Shown here: positions 8,991 through 17,595 of the stretch, in pieces
Numbering within the stretch: position 1 is the stretch's first letter
How the letters are laid out: every line of letters starts with the position of its first letter
Assembly: GCA_016926805.1 (NCBI GenBank)
Contig: JAFGNV010000059.1
Span: forward strand, 44,911-108,910
Source: Anaerolineae bacterium
GTDB taxonomy: Bacteria; Chloroflexota; Anaerolineae; 4572-78; J111
DNA: 64,000 bases
Reading direction: 5' to 3'
Program-made: the position numbers and the translations under genes
Notes under the pieces: model-generated
Told to the model about the DNA's origin: nothing
What the model saw: only the letters and a program-made list of their open reading frames with translations
Database searches by the model: none

Positions 8991-9803
8991 ATGGCTGAAC
9001 AAATCGACCGTCTGCGGGCCGAATTGGCCCAGGCTCACCACCAACTGATCGAGGCGGAAGCAGAATTGGCCGACCGGCTGGCCGAGGTAAACGCCTTTGA
9101 GTTTGAATTCGAAGCCAGAGTTGGCTATTTGTATGACGCTCTGGCGGCATTGGAGAAAGAGATTCAGTGGTACACCGAACGCATCCAGATTATCCGCAGC
9201 AAAGAGGTTTTTGGCCAGGCTCATATCCCGGTTGACACCCAGTACCGCCGCGCCTGGGAAACTCCGCCTGCCTCGGCTCCCACGCCACCGCCCAAACCAC
9301 TCGATTCTGTCAGCGAGGCTGAGATCAAACGCCTGTATCGCCAACTGGCCCGCCGTTTTCATCCCGATCTGGCGGTAGATGAAACAGACCGGGCCCATCG
9401 TACGGCAAAAATGGCCGCGATTAACGATGCCTATGCGGCCCGCAGTCTGGTTGAACTCGTGGCTCTGGCCGAGGCGGCGGACACGGCTATCCACACCGGA
9501 CGCGCTCAATCGGCTCAAACCGAAGCCCAACTGGCGCAGGCCCTGCAAGCCGAGCTGGACCGCTGCCAGCGCCGTTTACGAGAAATTCAACAAGAGTTAC
9601 GCAACCTGCGTTATCGCCCCAGCGTCGAGCTTAGCATCGAGGTGAAACTGGCCCAGCGGCAGGGGCGTGATTTGCTGGCCGAAACAGCCGCCGACGTGGA
9701 ACGCAAAATTGCCCGCAAAACAGTGGAGCGAGATATGCTCAAAGCTCAATTTGACCAGTTGGGGCCGGATCAGGGATTTATTCGGATTGACCGTCAACAG
9801 TGA
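8991..9803 (+). CDS. Coiled-coil J-domain (DnaJ-like) protein
   Basis: This 270-residue protein has an N-terminal coiled coil (about 1-75), a short Pro-rich linker, a J domain (about 103-150) and a second long coiled coil. The J domain holds the diagnostic HPD motif at residues 124-126 in RRFHPDLAVD, so it should stimulate the ATPase of an Hsp70. It lacks the Gly/Phe-rich and zinc-finger parts of DnaJ proper, making it a class C J protein. Its coiled coils suggest recruitment of a particular client, which is not identified. It lies just downstream of the oxidoreductase and converges with the gene at 9813. Confidence 0.85.
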   Translation: MAEQIDRLRAELAQAHHQLIEAEAELADRLAEVNAFEFEFEARVGYLYDALAALEKEIQWYTERIQIIRSKEVFGQAHIPVDTQYRRAWETPPASAPTPPPKPLDSVSEAEIKRLYRQLARRFHPDLAVDETDRAHRTAKMAAINDAYAARSLVELVALAEAADTAIHTGRAQSAQTEAQLAQALQAELDRCQRRLREIQQELRNLRYRPSVELSIEVKLAQRQGRDLLAETAADVERKIARKTVERDMLKAQFDQLGPDQGFIRIDRQQ

Positions 9804-9812
9804 AAGGAAAAT

Positions 9813-10160
9813 TTACAACGCAGAGAAATAGACAATTATCCCGATGACGCCTATTACTGCCAGGCTGAACACAAACCACCGCCAATTGACCGATTGCCAT
9901 TTGGCGTCCAGCTTCTCTTCAGCCTCATCAATCTCGGTGAGTGGGACAAACATCTCGCCGGGATGGTCGGGCACCCACTGTTTGCCGTCGTGGCGATACC
10001 ATCGCCCGCTTTCGTGGCCAAACATCCAGTAGTAACCATCTTCGGCCAGATCAATCATCTCCACCAGATGTTTCTCAAGAGTCTCCTCGTCAATCTCATT
10101 CCGGGCGAGTTGTTTTTTGAGTTCTCCAACTGATTTTTCAACTTCGGCAAAATTGATCAT
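9813..10160 (-). CDS. Small tail-anchored protein of unknown function
   Basis: I do not recognise this 115-residue protein as a named family. It has an acidic/helical N-terminus (about 1-42), an aromatic middle with GYYWMFGHESGRWYRHDG and QWVPDHP, and one C-terminal membrane helix (about 95-113), so the soluble part should face the cytoplasm. It starts three bases after the stop of the PP2C phosphatase gene, which makes co-transcription very likely, and a link to phosphatase signalling or anchoring is possible but only inferred. Confidence 0.7.
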   Translation of the reverse strand: MINFAEVEKSVGELKKQLARNEIDEETLEKHLVEMIDLAEDGYYWMFGHESGRWYRHDGKQWVPDHPGEMFVPLTEIDEAEEKLDAKWQSVNWRWFVFSLAVIGVIGIIVYFSAL

Positions 10161-10163
10161 AAT

Positions 10164-11078
10164 TTAATCTTTGACCACGTAGAATTTTCCTTCGGGTAAG
10201 GTGTGAGGTTTGGGACGTACTTCAAGAAAGGGTAGGGTGTCGTCGGCAGCGGCAGGCGGGCGAGCGGCTTCAACCTCGGGGAGACAGTTATCGGCTGGAG
10301 ATTCCTCATCACATACTCTGATGACGATCGTGGTGATATTATCGGGGCCGCCAGCGGCGTTAGCCATATCAACCAACTGTCGGGTCGCCTCGCGCGGTGA
10401 TACCGGCGACCGCAGGATTTCTTTTATCGCCTCGTCGCCCACCGGTCCCCACAGGCCATCGCTGCATAAAATAATGGTATCGCCCAGTTGGAGCTTGTCG
10501 GTAAAAACGTGAATCTCCAAATCGTCCCCCTGCCCTAACGCCTGGTAGAGCACATTTTGACGAGGGTGGTTCAGGGCTTCTTCTTCGGTTATTTTGCCCA
10601 TCTCGCGCAGCCGAAAAACCAGGGAATGGTCCCGGCTGATGAGATTCAACTCGTTGTTACGGAGCAGGTATGCCCGCGAGTCGCCGATGTTCATTACCAC
10701 CAACACGCTATTGTAAAGCGTCGCCGCGACCACCGTGGTCCCGCCGCCTTCGGTTGCATGGAGCACCTGATCATTGGCTTTTTCAATGGCCGCAGTCATA
10801 GCCTTGATAATGGCGTCTGCCGGATTGACCCTATCCAAAGAATCAACCGAGGCGTAATACTCCTGGTGAGTCGTTTCGATAGTCACGGCAGAAGCAACTT
10901 CACCCTTTTGATGCCCGCCCATTCCGTCGGCCAGCACAAAGAAGTATCCCTTTTGAGCCAACGTATCGGCGTCGACATCCACGGGAAGTTTGAGGGCATC
11001 TTCATTGTGACTACGTAGCAAGCCTGTATCGGTCAGTCCGGCATGGTGGAAATATAAATCCGGCTTTGCGGAACTCAT
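10164..11078 (-). CDS. PP2C-family Ser/Thr protein phosphatase
   Basis: This 304-residue protein is a bacterial PPM/PP2C phosphatase: a metal-dependent enzyme removing phosphate from Ser/Thr. The metal-binding motifs are all present: SHNEDAL near residue 24, LADGMGGHQKGEVAS, CSDGLWGPVGDE and GGPDNITTIVI. The last 60 residues are a low-complexity acidic/Pro-rich tail. There is no membrane helix; the co-transcribed protein at 9813 has one. Such phosphatases usually counter Ser/Thr kinases, but the kinase homologue in this window looks inactive, so the partner is probably elsewhere. Confidence 0.93.
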   Translation of the reverse strand: MSSAKPDLYFHHAGLTDTGLLRSHNEDALKLPVDVDADTLAQKGYFFVLADGMGGHQKGEVASAVTIETTHQEYYASVDSLDRVNPADAIIKAMTAAIEKANDQVLHATEGGGTTVVAATLYNSVLVVMNIGDSRAYLLRNNELNLISRDHSLVFRLREMGKITEEEALNHPRQNVLYQALGQGDDLEIHVFTDKLQLGDTIILCSDGLWGPVGDEAIKEILRSPVSPREATRQLVDMANAAGGPDNITTIVIRVCDEESPADNCLPEVEAARPPAAADDTLPFLEVRPKPHTLPEGKFYVVKD

Positions 11079-11319
11079 GTTGTGTGTTGTCCTATGTAGA
11101 AGTATTGATGATTGCTTTAAGGATTAGACCAAATCATCTTAATTTTTACACAGACCGCCAACAAGGTCAATAGCCCAAAGCAACCAGTACTATTATAGTC
11201 TGGGTTGGGACAAACTTCCAAACAGATATATGAATGTCGACCTGGGCAATAGGGTCGATAAATTACTCATTTGGTAATGCAGGGACATTCAAATAACGTT
11301 CCTATATCGCTGGTTTTGG

Positions 11320-11349
11320 TTGTCAAAACTCATCAGGTTCGTCTATAAT
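11320..11349 (+). promoter_or_regulatory. Putative sigma-70-type promoter
   Basis: TTGTCA (11320-11325) and TATAAT (11344-11349) are 18 bp apart. Transcription from here would leave a leader of about 100 nt before ATG 11455, which argues that the frame upstream of that ATG is not translated. Confidence 0.65.
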
Positions 11350-11454
11350 ACATCCAGACCAGAAAATATCCCTATCTGCCAAACTCCCCCGGCGTTTTTG
11401 TTACGTTACCAACGGGTGATTAAAAATATGTTGTTCAGCCAAAGGAGAATTTTA

Positions 11455-12282
11455 ATGAGTGACAACTTTAACTCATTGCCTTTACCCCGTCGCACGGCCA
11501 AATATGTTACCGACCCAGACAAAATGAGCGAAGCAGGGATTCGGGGGATGGTGTGCAACCCCGTTTATGTGGGTGTGCCGCCTTACGAACGGGTTGTTTC
11601 CGATGAGGTATGGATTCGAACCGCAGCCCAAATAATTAAGGAGGAAGGTGCCGAGCAGTTTTTGGTAAATATGCTCTATATGCTGCGCAACAGTATGGTT
11701 GACGTAGTTCCCGACGAAGCTATCCCTTCCGACTATGATGGCCCCTGGCCCGATGGGGAAGAAGACGAAGCCAGAGATGAGGATGAAGATGAAGATTTTT
11801 CGTTAATGTCTGAGTCTTCGCCTGCCTCGCCAACTCCCTGGCATTATCCCCTGGAAGGACTTGTCTTTTGCTCCCACGATGATTCACCGATGATTCTTCT
11901 GGATGGCGATTTTACCTGCGTATCAGAATACCTGCACCAACATCTGGGCGACGCTTATGTGACGGATCTCATCACCGAGCCGGTGTTGACCCTGATCTTC
12001 AACAACGGGCACACGCTTCCCCTGCTGTGCCCCGACTGCGGCCAATCTTTGCATGCCGATGATAATAACGAACTTTTGGACACCCTCAACGGACTTACTA
12101 TTATCAATGCAATCTGGGACCACGATGTTGAAGAATTAGTGCTTGAATTTGGCTCTTTAACAGATCCCGAAAGTCATGAGGAGCCACCGGAAACGCTGTT
12201 TATTCATCTCAATTCAGTCCGCAAGATGACCTGCCCCCATCAGGTCTGGCCTGACAACGAGCAAGACCTTCAACAAGAGTAG
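11455..12282 (+). CDS. Unrecognised acidic protein with possible zinc site
   Basis: The start at 11455 is chosen because AAGGAG precedes it and a promoter lies in the open frame upstream; this gives 275 residues. I do not recognise the family. The N-terminal third reads GIRGMVCNPVYVGVPPYERV and is followed by a helical stretch, then a very acidic linker of Asp/Glu (about residues 103-118), then a beta-rich C-terminal part. Cysteine pairs in LCPDCGQ, VFCSHD and MTCPHQ could bind zinc. No signal peptide is seen. It begins a run of plus-strand genes: the phosphatidylcholine synthase starts about 8 bases later. Confidence 0.75.
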   Translation: MSDNFNSLPLPRRTAKYVTDPDKMSEAGIRGMVCNPVYVGVPPYERVVSDEVWIRTAAQIIKEEGAEQFLVNMLYMLRNSMVDVVPDEAIPSDYDGPWPDGEEDEARDEDEDEDFSLMSESSPASPTPWHYPLEGLVFCSHDDSPMILLDGDFTCVSEYLHQHLGDAYVTDLITEPVLTLIFNNGHTLPLLCPDCGQSLHADDNNELLDTLNGLTIINAIWDHDVEELVLEFGSLTDPESHEEPPETLFIHLNSVRKMTCPHQVWPDNEQDLQQE

Positions 12283-12290
12283 GGTATTTG

Positions 12291-13034
12291 ATGATGACCG
12301 AGTCGACGTCTTCCATCACCTGGCCGCAACGTGTCTTTGGTTGGCTGGTTCACCTGTTTACGGCAAGCGGTGCGGTGTTTGGTCTGGCGGCGGTGTATGC
12401 CCTTCACCAGGAGAAGTTCATCCTCGCTTTCTGGTTTATGGGTTTTGCCATCCTTGTCGATTCGGCAGATGGCGTACTGGCCCGACTGGCTCAGGTAGAA
12501 GTAACCGCTCCTCAAATTGATGGCGCCCTCATGGATAATTTGCTGGATTATTTCAATTACGTAATGGTTCCGGCTTTCTTTTTGTTGGTCAGCGACCTTC
12601 TTCCGGCAAATTACTGGGCGTTTGTTGGCGCTGGGGCCATCGTTTTGGCCTCGGCCTTTCAATTCAGCCAAACCCAGGCCAAAACAGAGGACCACTTTTT
12701 TACCGGCTTCCCCAGTTATTGGAACATTGTGGTATTCTACTTGTTCCTCTGGCAACTCTCACCTGGGGTCAACCTGGCGATTATCATCTTGTTGGCAATC
12801 ATGGTCTTTGTGCCCATCAAGTATGCCTATCCTTCACGCCCCGATTACCTGTTCCGGAGTCACTGGCCAAGAGTCGCTTTTGTACTGGCCTCCATCCTTT
12901 GGGGCGTCGCCGCGGCAGGTTTGCTGTGGCTCTATCCGGTCACCAGTCGATTTTGGATAGCCTACTCCGTTGGGTATTGTGTATTTTATGCGCTTTTCGG
13001 CATCTACCGGACACTTGTCCCATTAAAGCTGTAA
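12291..13034 (+). CDS. pcs: Phosphatidylcholine synthase (CDP-alcohol phosphatidyltransferase)
   Basis: This protein of about 247 residues has around eight membrane helices and the CDP-alcohol phosphotransferase signature D-x2-D-G-x2-A-R-x(n)-G-x3-D-x3-D, visible as DSADGVLAR followed by GALMDNLLD. The N-terminal GWLVHLFTASGAVFGL and the segment after the motif resemble bacterial Pcs, which joins choline directly to CDP-diacylglycerol (EC 2.7.8.24). The length fits Pcs better than PgsA or PssA. Start at ATG 12291 or 12294; TTG 12288 is less likely. It follows the unknown acidic protein closely. Confidence 0.85.
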   Translation: MMTESTSSITWPQRVFGWLVHLFTASGAVFGLAAVYALHQEKFILAFWFMGFAILVDSADGVLARLAQVEVTAPQIDGALMDNLLDYFNYVMVPAFFLLVSDLLPANYWAFVGAGAIVLASAFQFSQTQAKTEDHFFTGFPSYWNIVVFYLFLWQLSPGVNLAIIILLAIMVFVPIKYAYPSRPDYLFRSHWPRVAFVLASILWGVAAAGLLWLYPVTSRFWIAYSVGYCVFYALFGIYRTLVPLKL

Positions 13035-13055
13035 AAATTTCTAAGGAGGCATTCT

Positions 13056-13937
13056 ATGTTACAAAATGAGGAAGCGGTTGGTACCAACCGGATTGCCGTG
13101 GCGGTGGTGCACGGTATTGGCAAACAAAACCCGAATTTTGCTGATGAGTTGATGGCCAAGCTCACTGAAAAGTTTGCCAACCAGTTGTCTGGTAAAATTC
13201 TCAATCCCCACACCCAGCTAGTGATAGAGCCGATCCATTGGGCGCCGGTCATGCAAGACTTGGAGGATCTACTCTGGAAACGGCTGAGCCGGGGCAGTGT
13301 TCTTGACTTTATTAAGTTGCGTCAATTTATGGTGGAATTTGGGGCCGACGCCCTGGCTTACCAACCCCTCCCCCGCGAACGAGCCGTTTACGAGGCGGTT
13401 CACGGTGTAGTGGCCCGTGGCTTCAGAAACCTGGCCGATAAGGTTGGGCCAAACGCGCCGCTGTGTGTCATCGCTCACAGCTTGGGCACTGTGATTGCCA
13501 GTAATTATTTGTATGACCTGCAAAAGGGGTACGATTTTTTGCCGGAATCAGTGCAAATGCATCACCAGCAAACCCCCCTTGAAATGGGCGAAACGCTGGC
13601 CTTTTTTTACACGCTTGGTAGTCCCATTGCCCTTTGGTCTTTGCGCTACTCAGACTTTGGCAGGCCCATCAGTGTGCCTTCACCACATCTGGCCAAGTAT
13701 CACCCGGATCTTAATGGCGAGTGGGTTAACTTTTACGATGCCGACGACGTGATTGGGTTTCCTCTGCGCACGTTAAACGACGAGTACCGAAAAGTTGTCA
13801 AAAAGGATGTAGAAGTCAATGTCGGGTCGTTCCTGACCAGTTGGTCGCCTCTCTCTCATTTAGAGTACTGGACCGACGACGACGTGCTCGACCCCATTGC
13901 TAAAATCCTGGCCCGCGCCTGGAAGAAGATCAACTAA
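13056..13937 (+). CDS. Alpha/beta-hydrolase-like serine hydrolase
   Basis: This 293-residue protein starts after AAGGAGG. An early strand ends in VVHGIGKQNP, the oxyanion-hole HG motif, and the nucleophile elbow is AHSLGTVIA, giving a Ser nucleophile around residue 145. A later DADD stretch and a final SHLEYWTDD could supply Asp and His of the triad. The layout fits a cytosolic lipase/esterase-like hydrolase with no signal peptide. Substrate unknown. Its position after phosphatidylcholine synthase hints at lipid turnover, but this is guilt by association only. Confidence 0.75.
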   Translation: MLQNEEAVGTNRIAVAVVHGIGKQNPNFADELMAKLTEKFANQLSGKILNPHTQLVIEPIHWAPVMQDLEDLLWKRLSRGSVLDFIKLRQFMVEFGADALAYQPLPRERAVYEAVHGVVARGFRNLADKVGPNAPLCVIAHSLGTVIASNYLYDLQKGYDFLPESVQMHHQQTPLEMGETLAFFYTLGSPIALWSLRYSDFGRPISVPSPHLAKYHPDLNGEWVNFYDADDVIGFPLRTLNDEYRKVVKKDVEVNVGSFLTSWSPLSHLEYWTDDDVLDPIAKILARAWKKIN

Positions 13938-13941
13938 CATC

Positions 13942-14086
13942 TTAGGACTTACGCAGTTGGTGGTTTATATGTCATTTCGAGCGACGAAAGGAGCGAGAAA
14001 TCCCTAAATAGGTGTCTTGCAAGCGGCCTTTTCATGGATTTCTCGTCGCAAGCTCCTCGAAATGACATGAACTGCGTAAGTCCTAA
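13942..14086. mobile_element. MITE-like element with long inverted repeats
   Basis: The ends TTAGGACTTACGCAGTT and AACTGCGTAAGTCCTAA are perfect 17-bp inverted repeats. Internal segments ATGTCATTTCGAG / CTCGAAATGACAT and GAGAAATCC / GGATTTCTC continue the hairpin, so the 145-bp element can fold almost end to end. It has no ORF. It sits 4 bp after the hydrolase stop and ends 3 bp from the stop of the convergent alkyltransferase-like gene. It may also act as a terminator for both. Confidence 0.75.
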
Positions 14087-14089
14087 TCT

Positions 14090-14467
14090 TTAGATTAGTG
14101 GCGGCATAGGGTGAAATCCATGCCGTTCTAACCAGGCCCAATCGGGGCCGGGCCAGCCGACCTGTTCAAAATCCACCCGGCCCTGCCGGTCGAAGCGGAT
14201 GCCTTCCGCTTCCAATATCTGCCGTTGTACGGCGCTGCCGTGGCCGCTGCTGCGCGGGCTAACCTTGCCCTGGCGATTGATGACCCGTTGCCAGGGCACG
14301 TCTGTGTCATAAGGCAGGGCCGCCATAGCATAACCGACCATTCGCGCCGTACACCCCCCTACAATGGCCGCCACCTGACCATACGTGGCCACCTGTCCCG
14401 GTGGAATCTGGCGCACCACAGCGTAAATTTGTTCGTAGATTGGAGTGTTTTTTAGCAAAGGTCTCAT
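14090..14467 (-). CDS. Alkyltransferase-like protein (ATL)
   Basis: This 125-residue protein matches the DNA-binding C-terminal domain of O6-methylguanine methyltransferases: PPGQVATYGQVAAIVG includes the helix-turn-helix, followed by the active-site loop. The usual PCHR is PWQR (residues 58-61), so the acceptor Cys is Trp at position 59, the mark of ATL proteins (like E. coli YbaZ). ATLs bind O6-alkylguanine without repairing it and hand the lesion to nucleotide excision repair. It overlaps the stop of the upstream decarboxylase by 4 bp, so the two are co-translated although they have no obvious shared function. Confidence 0.9.
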   Translation of the reverse strand: MRPLLKNTPIYEQIYAVVRQIPPGQVATYGQVAAIVGGCTARMVGYAMAALPYDTDVPWQRVINRQGKVSPRSSGHGSAVQRQILEAEGIRFDRQGRVDFEQVGWPGPDWAWLERHGFHPMPPLI

Positions 14468-15906
14468 TCTTCCAACTCTCTTACTTTCTCTTGTAGCACC
14501 TCAATAACCCGGTCAACCTCATCCAGGTGAGAACGAAAACACAGCACGGCCAGGCGCAGGGTGAATTTGCCGTTGAGCATGGTTGAAGAGATGAAAACCC
14601 GGCCGTCATACTGAACGGCCTGGGCCAGCTTTTGGTTGAAGGCATTAACATCGCCCCGTTTGGGAACATAGCGGTAGGTGGCAACGGACAGGTCGGGGTA
14701 AGGTCCAACCTCAAAACCAGCGATCGTCTGAATCTTCTTGTGAAAATAACGGGCCAGGAGAATTTTTTCTTCCAGAGCTGCCCGAAACGGAGCGACCCCG
14801 GCCAGCTTCAGCGCCAGCCACAGCCGCAGGCCCCGGAAATGCCTGGTCAATTCCGGGGAGAGATCGGCGGGCGAGAGTTCGGTTTGGGCCATCTCGGCGT
14901 CTTGCAAGTAGGGCACGTTGTGGTAATAATGCGCCTCAAGAAGCTGACGTCCCTCCCTGACCAACACCGCGCCGGTACCGTAGGGTAAAAACAACCCCTT
15001 GTGAGGATCAATAACCAACGAATTGGCTTGATCAAGGCCGTGCAGGACCTTTCGTCCTTCCGCGCATAACACAAAAATTCCCCCGTAAGCGCCGTCGGTG
15101 TGAAGCCACAGTTGGTGGGTGCGAACCAGGTCGGCCACATCTACCAGGGGATCAACCGCGCCCACGTCGGTGGTACCGGCGGAGGCAATAATGAGCCAGG
15201 GGTTCAGCCCTGCTTTTTTATCGTTCAAAATACTTTCTTCCAGGGCCTCGGCCCGCATCCGATAACGATCATCCAGCGGAATATACCGTTTGACGCACTC
15301 TCTCAGACCGGCAATACGTAAGGCCTTATCCACCGAGTGATGGGTCTGCCTGGACAAATACACTACCGATCGTTCCACATCTCTGGCTCGCACGTTGTGC
15401 GCTTCTCTGGCGGTGACAATTCCGGCCAGATTAGCAATACTTCCCCCCGAAGTCAGGTTGCCGGTGGCACTCTCGGGATAGCCAACCTCACTGGCCAGCC
15501 ACTTCAGCACCATTTGTTCCATCCGTACCGCACCGGGCGAGGCATAATATAACCCGGCATAACGATTGGAGATGGCGGCCAGATAATCGCCCAGGGCCGC
15601 AACATATAACCCTCCACCGGGAATGTAGCCAAACGCACCGGGCGAAGCCGGATTGATGCCTGGTCGATCCACATTATGCGCCAACAAATCTAACGCCGTG
15701 TCCAGGTCAATCGGATTATCCGAAATGGGTGAGCCGTATAGGCCCACGCCTTCATCCTCGGTGGGCAGGTAAGCCGGACGTTGGGCCAGGTTCATCAAAA
15801 AACTTTCGCCATATAGCCTGACCTTATCCAATAAGGCCGCACGTTCGGCGGCCTCGGGTTCCAAAGCGCGGGTTTGCGCTTGAAGCTTTCTAATTTTGGC
15901 ATGCAT
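14464..15906 (-). CDS. Group II PLP-dependent decarboxylase
   Basis: This 480-residue protein is the normal length for the aromatic-L-amino-acid/glutamate/histidine decarboxylase family. The PLP lysine is K303 in DPHKGLFLPYGTG, and the preceding HTDGAYGG supplies the Asp and the stretch that contact the cofactor. The N-terminus includes ASPGAFGYIPGGG and NLTSGGSIANL, both typical. It removes the carboxyl group of an amino acid to give an amine; which amino acid cannot be decided, but the pattern is nearer to the aromatic amino acid type than to GadB. It leads a two-gene operon with the ATL gene. Confidence 0.9.
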   Translation of the reverse strand: MHAKIRKLQAQTRALEPEAAERAALLDKVRLYGESFLMNLAQRPAYLPTEDEGVGLYGSPISDNPIDLDTALDLLAHNVDRPGINPASPGAFGYIPGGGLYVAALGDYLAAISNRYAGLYYASPGAVRMEQMVLKWLASEVGYPESATGNLTSGGSIANLAGIVTAREAHNVRARDVERSVVYLSRQTHHSVDKALRIAGLRECVKRYIPLDDRYRMRAEALEESILNDKKAGLNPWLIIASAGTTDVGAVDPLVDVADLVRTHQLWLHTDGAYGGIFVLCAEGRKVLHGLDQANSLVIDPHKGLFLPYGTGAVLVREGRQLLEAHYYHNVPYLQDAEMAQTELSPADLSPELTRHFRGLRLWLALKLAGVAPFRAALEEKILLARYFHKKIQTIAGFEVGPYPDLSVATYRYVPKRGDVNAFNQKLAQAVQYDGRVFISSTMLNGKFTLRLAVLCFRSHLDEVDRVIEVLQEKVRELEE

Positions 15907-16067
15907 TTCTTTCCTCTATATTCCTGGGATTATCATTGGCAGGTTTCTGGCCTGACTTCTGATGTCCTCGCATTATACCTGGCGGAGCATCTTGGGCAAA
16001 ACCACACAGCATTGGCGCTCACTTCTCACCTGCTTAGCCAAAAGACTATCGGCGCTAGTCCAGAATA

Positions 16068-16076
16068 TGGTATAAT
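16068..16076 (+). promoter_or_regulatory. Putative extended -10 promoter
   Basis: TGGTATAAT is a perfect extended -10 sequence, about 106 bp upstream of the PPDK-regulator start. No convincing -35 box is seen, as is usual for extended -10 promoters. Confidence 0.45.
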
Positions 16077-16181
16077 TGACAAGGGGGATGGTATCACCTC
16101 CGGACAAGTTTTCCTCTCGAAAAAGTATGGTTTCTTGTGAACGGCTATCGCTTGAGCAGTTACCGTTTTGGGAGAAAGGGA

Positions 16182-17018
16182 ATGAAACCGACAGAGAAAT
16201 GTTGCCCCCCCATCTATGTTGTCTCTGGCGGCGTGGGAGCCAGCGGCGAGCAACTGGCCCGTACCGCGCTGGCCCAATTTGAGCATACCGACATGCAGAT
16301 TATCATTGTACCCCACGTGCGCCAGGTAGAGCAGATCGAAGCGGTGGTGGAACAGGCGGCAAGTACCGGTGGAACCATTATCCACACCCTGGTTGATGTG
16401 GACCTGCGCCAGGCCATGATCCGGCTGACCCGCAACAAAAATATTGTGGCCATTGACCCCATCGGCCGATTGCTTTCCCACCTGGCCAATGTATCGGGCC
16501 AGGAGCCTCGCGGCCAGCCCGGCTTGTACCGGGAACTGCGACAAGCCTACTTTGATCGCGTCGAAGCGATTGAATTTACCATGAAACATGATGACGGACT
16601 TAAACCCGACGAATGGTCCCAGGCCGAGATTGTGCTAGTGGGGGTATCACGCACCGGCAAAACCCCGCTGAGTATGTATCTGGCCGTGCGCGGTTGGAAG
16701 GTCGCCAACGTGCCTTTGGTGCGAAATGTGCCGCCGTCGCCGAAATTATTGCAGTTGGACCGTCGGCGGGTGGTGGGCTTGCTTATTGATCCAGGTCAAT
16801 TACTCTCACATCGCCAGCAACGCCAACGCCGGTTGGGCGTACCCGGTAATTCGGCCTATACCGACCCCAACGAACTTTACGAAGAAATCGAGGCCGCCCG
16901 CCACTTATACCGGCACAATGGCTTTGCCATTGTGGATGTCACCGATAAACCCATTGAGGAGAGCGCGGACGAAGTGCTTGCTTTGATGAACCGACGCCTG
17001 AAAACACCGCTTCAGTAA
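16182..17018 (+). CDS. PPDK / PEP synthase bifunctional regulatory protein
   Basis: The start ATG 16182 gives 278 residues, the family length (DUF299/PPSR); the GTG at 16137 is an alternative. The protein opens with PPIYVVSGGVGASGEQLART and carries the P-loop GVSRTGKT at 154-161. The region KNIVAIDPIG and the late GNSAYTDPNELYEEI are also family features. Members use ADP to phosphorylate the Thr next to the catalytic His of pyruvate, phosphate dikinase or PEP synthetase, turning the enzyme off, and reverse this by phosphorolysis. The target enzyme is not in the window. It is monocistronic as far as I can see. Confidence 0.93.
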   Translation: MKPTEKCCPPIYVVSGGVGASGEQLARTALAQFEHTDMQIIIVPHVRQVEQIEAVVEQAASTGGTIIHTLVDVDLRQAMIRLTRNKNIVAIDPIGRLLSHLANVSGQEPRGQPGLYRELRQAYFDRVEAIEFTMKHDDGLKPDEWSQAEIVLVGVSRTGKTPLSMYLAVRGWKVANVPLVRNVPPSPKLLQLDRRRVVGLLIDPGQLLSHRQQRQRRLGVPGNSAYTDPNELYEEIEAARHLYRHNGFAIVDVTDKPIEESADEVLALMNRRLKTPLQ

Positions 17019-17201
17019 CTTTAAATTTTGAAAAAGATCAGGTGAAATTTTTGCCATCATAATTTGACACTCGTTTGATATTATGCTACCGTTTTCTTTG
17101 TTGTTAGTAGTTGTTCTGGTCTAAAGTAAGAGCTTCGATCTGAAATTGATTTGGAACCTCTAGCAAGACCCAATTTTTTATAGAAAGGAGGTTCCTTAAC
17201 C

Positions 17202-17411
17202 GTGGAAGATCGCGAGCTTGGCACTGTCAAGTGGTTCAATGCTACCAAAGGTTTTGGTTTTATTGAACGCGATAGTGGTAACGATGTTTTTGTTCACTAC
17301 AGTGCTATTAATGGTAGCGGATATCGCTCTTTGGAAGAAGGACAGCGGGTAGAGTTTACCGTTGTTCAAGGACAAAAAGGCCCTCAAGCGCAAGACGTTG
17401 TTGTTGCCTAG
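17202..17411 (+). CDS. cspA: Cold-shock domain protein
   Basis: The 69-residue protein begins at GTG 17202, preceded by AAAGGAGG. It is a single OB-fold cold-shock domain with RNP1 KGFGFIE and RNP2 VFVHYSAI, and binds single-stranded RNA or DNA to melt structures. The leader before it is long (about 180 bp to the previous stop) and AT-rich, as is typical of cold-shock genes with regulated 5' UTRs. A strong terminator follows at 17430. Confidence 0.95.
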   Translation: MEDRELGTVKWFNATKGFGFIERDSGNDVFVHYSAINGSGYRSLEEGQRVEFTVVQGQKGPQAQDVVVA

Positions 17412-17429
17412 GGTCTGAGGCTCAAATAC

Positions 17430-17466
17430 AAAAAGTGCGTTGTATTTTTGCAGCGCACTTTTTTAT
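17430..17466 (+). terminator. Rho-independent terminator of the cold-shock gene
   Basis: A stem of about 13 bp, AAAAAGTGCGTTG / CAGCGCACTTTTT (one G-U pair) with an 8-nt loop, runs into a T-rich tract. It begins 19 bp after the stop. Confidence 0.9.
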
Positions 17467-17486
17467 TTGGGTGAGTTAAATTTAAA

Positions 17487-17578
17487 GTATCTTCTCAATA
17501 AATAGGGGTGAATTCATGTATTTACTCGGTAGAGACAGAGTATTGTTCTGTCCCTATCCCAAAATATTGAGAGGATAC
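17487..17578. repeat. Palindromic element with inverted-repeat ends
   Basis: Ends GTATCTTCTCAATA and TATTGAGAGGATAC form imperfect inverted repeats. The centre (17530-17556) is a second hairpin, TAGAGACAGAG / TTCTGTCCCTA. This centre resembles the core of the element at 2528-2564 although the ends differ. It has no ORF and lies between the cold-shock terminator and the convergent ABC permease gene. Confidence 0.5.
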
Positions 17579-17595
17579 AAAAACGTATTCAACAA

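Noticed and set aside
11320..11454. N-terminal extension of the acidic protein
   Set aside because: It begins inside a good promoter and lacks a ribosome site, while ATG 11455 has AAGGAG.
17051..17092. Promoter for the cold-shock gene
   Set aside because: TTGACA is present at 17064, but no -10 box lies at normal distance, so I did not list it.
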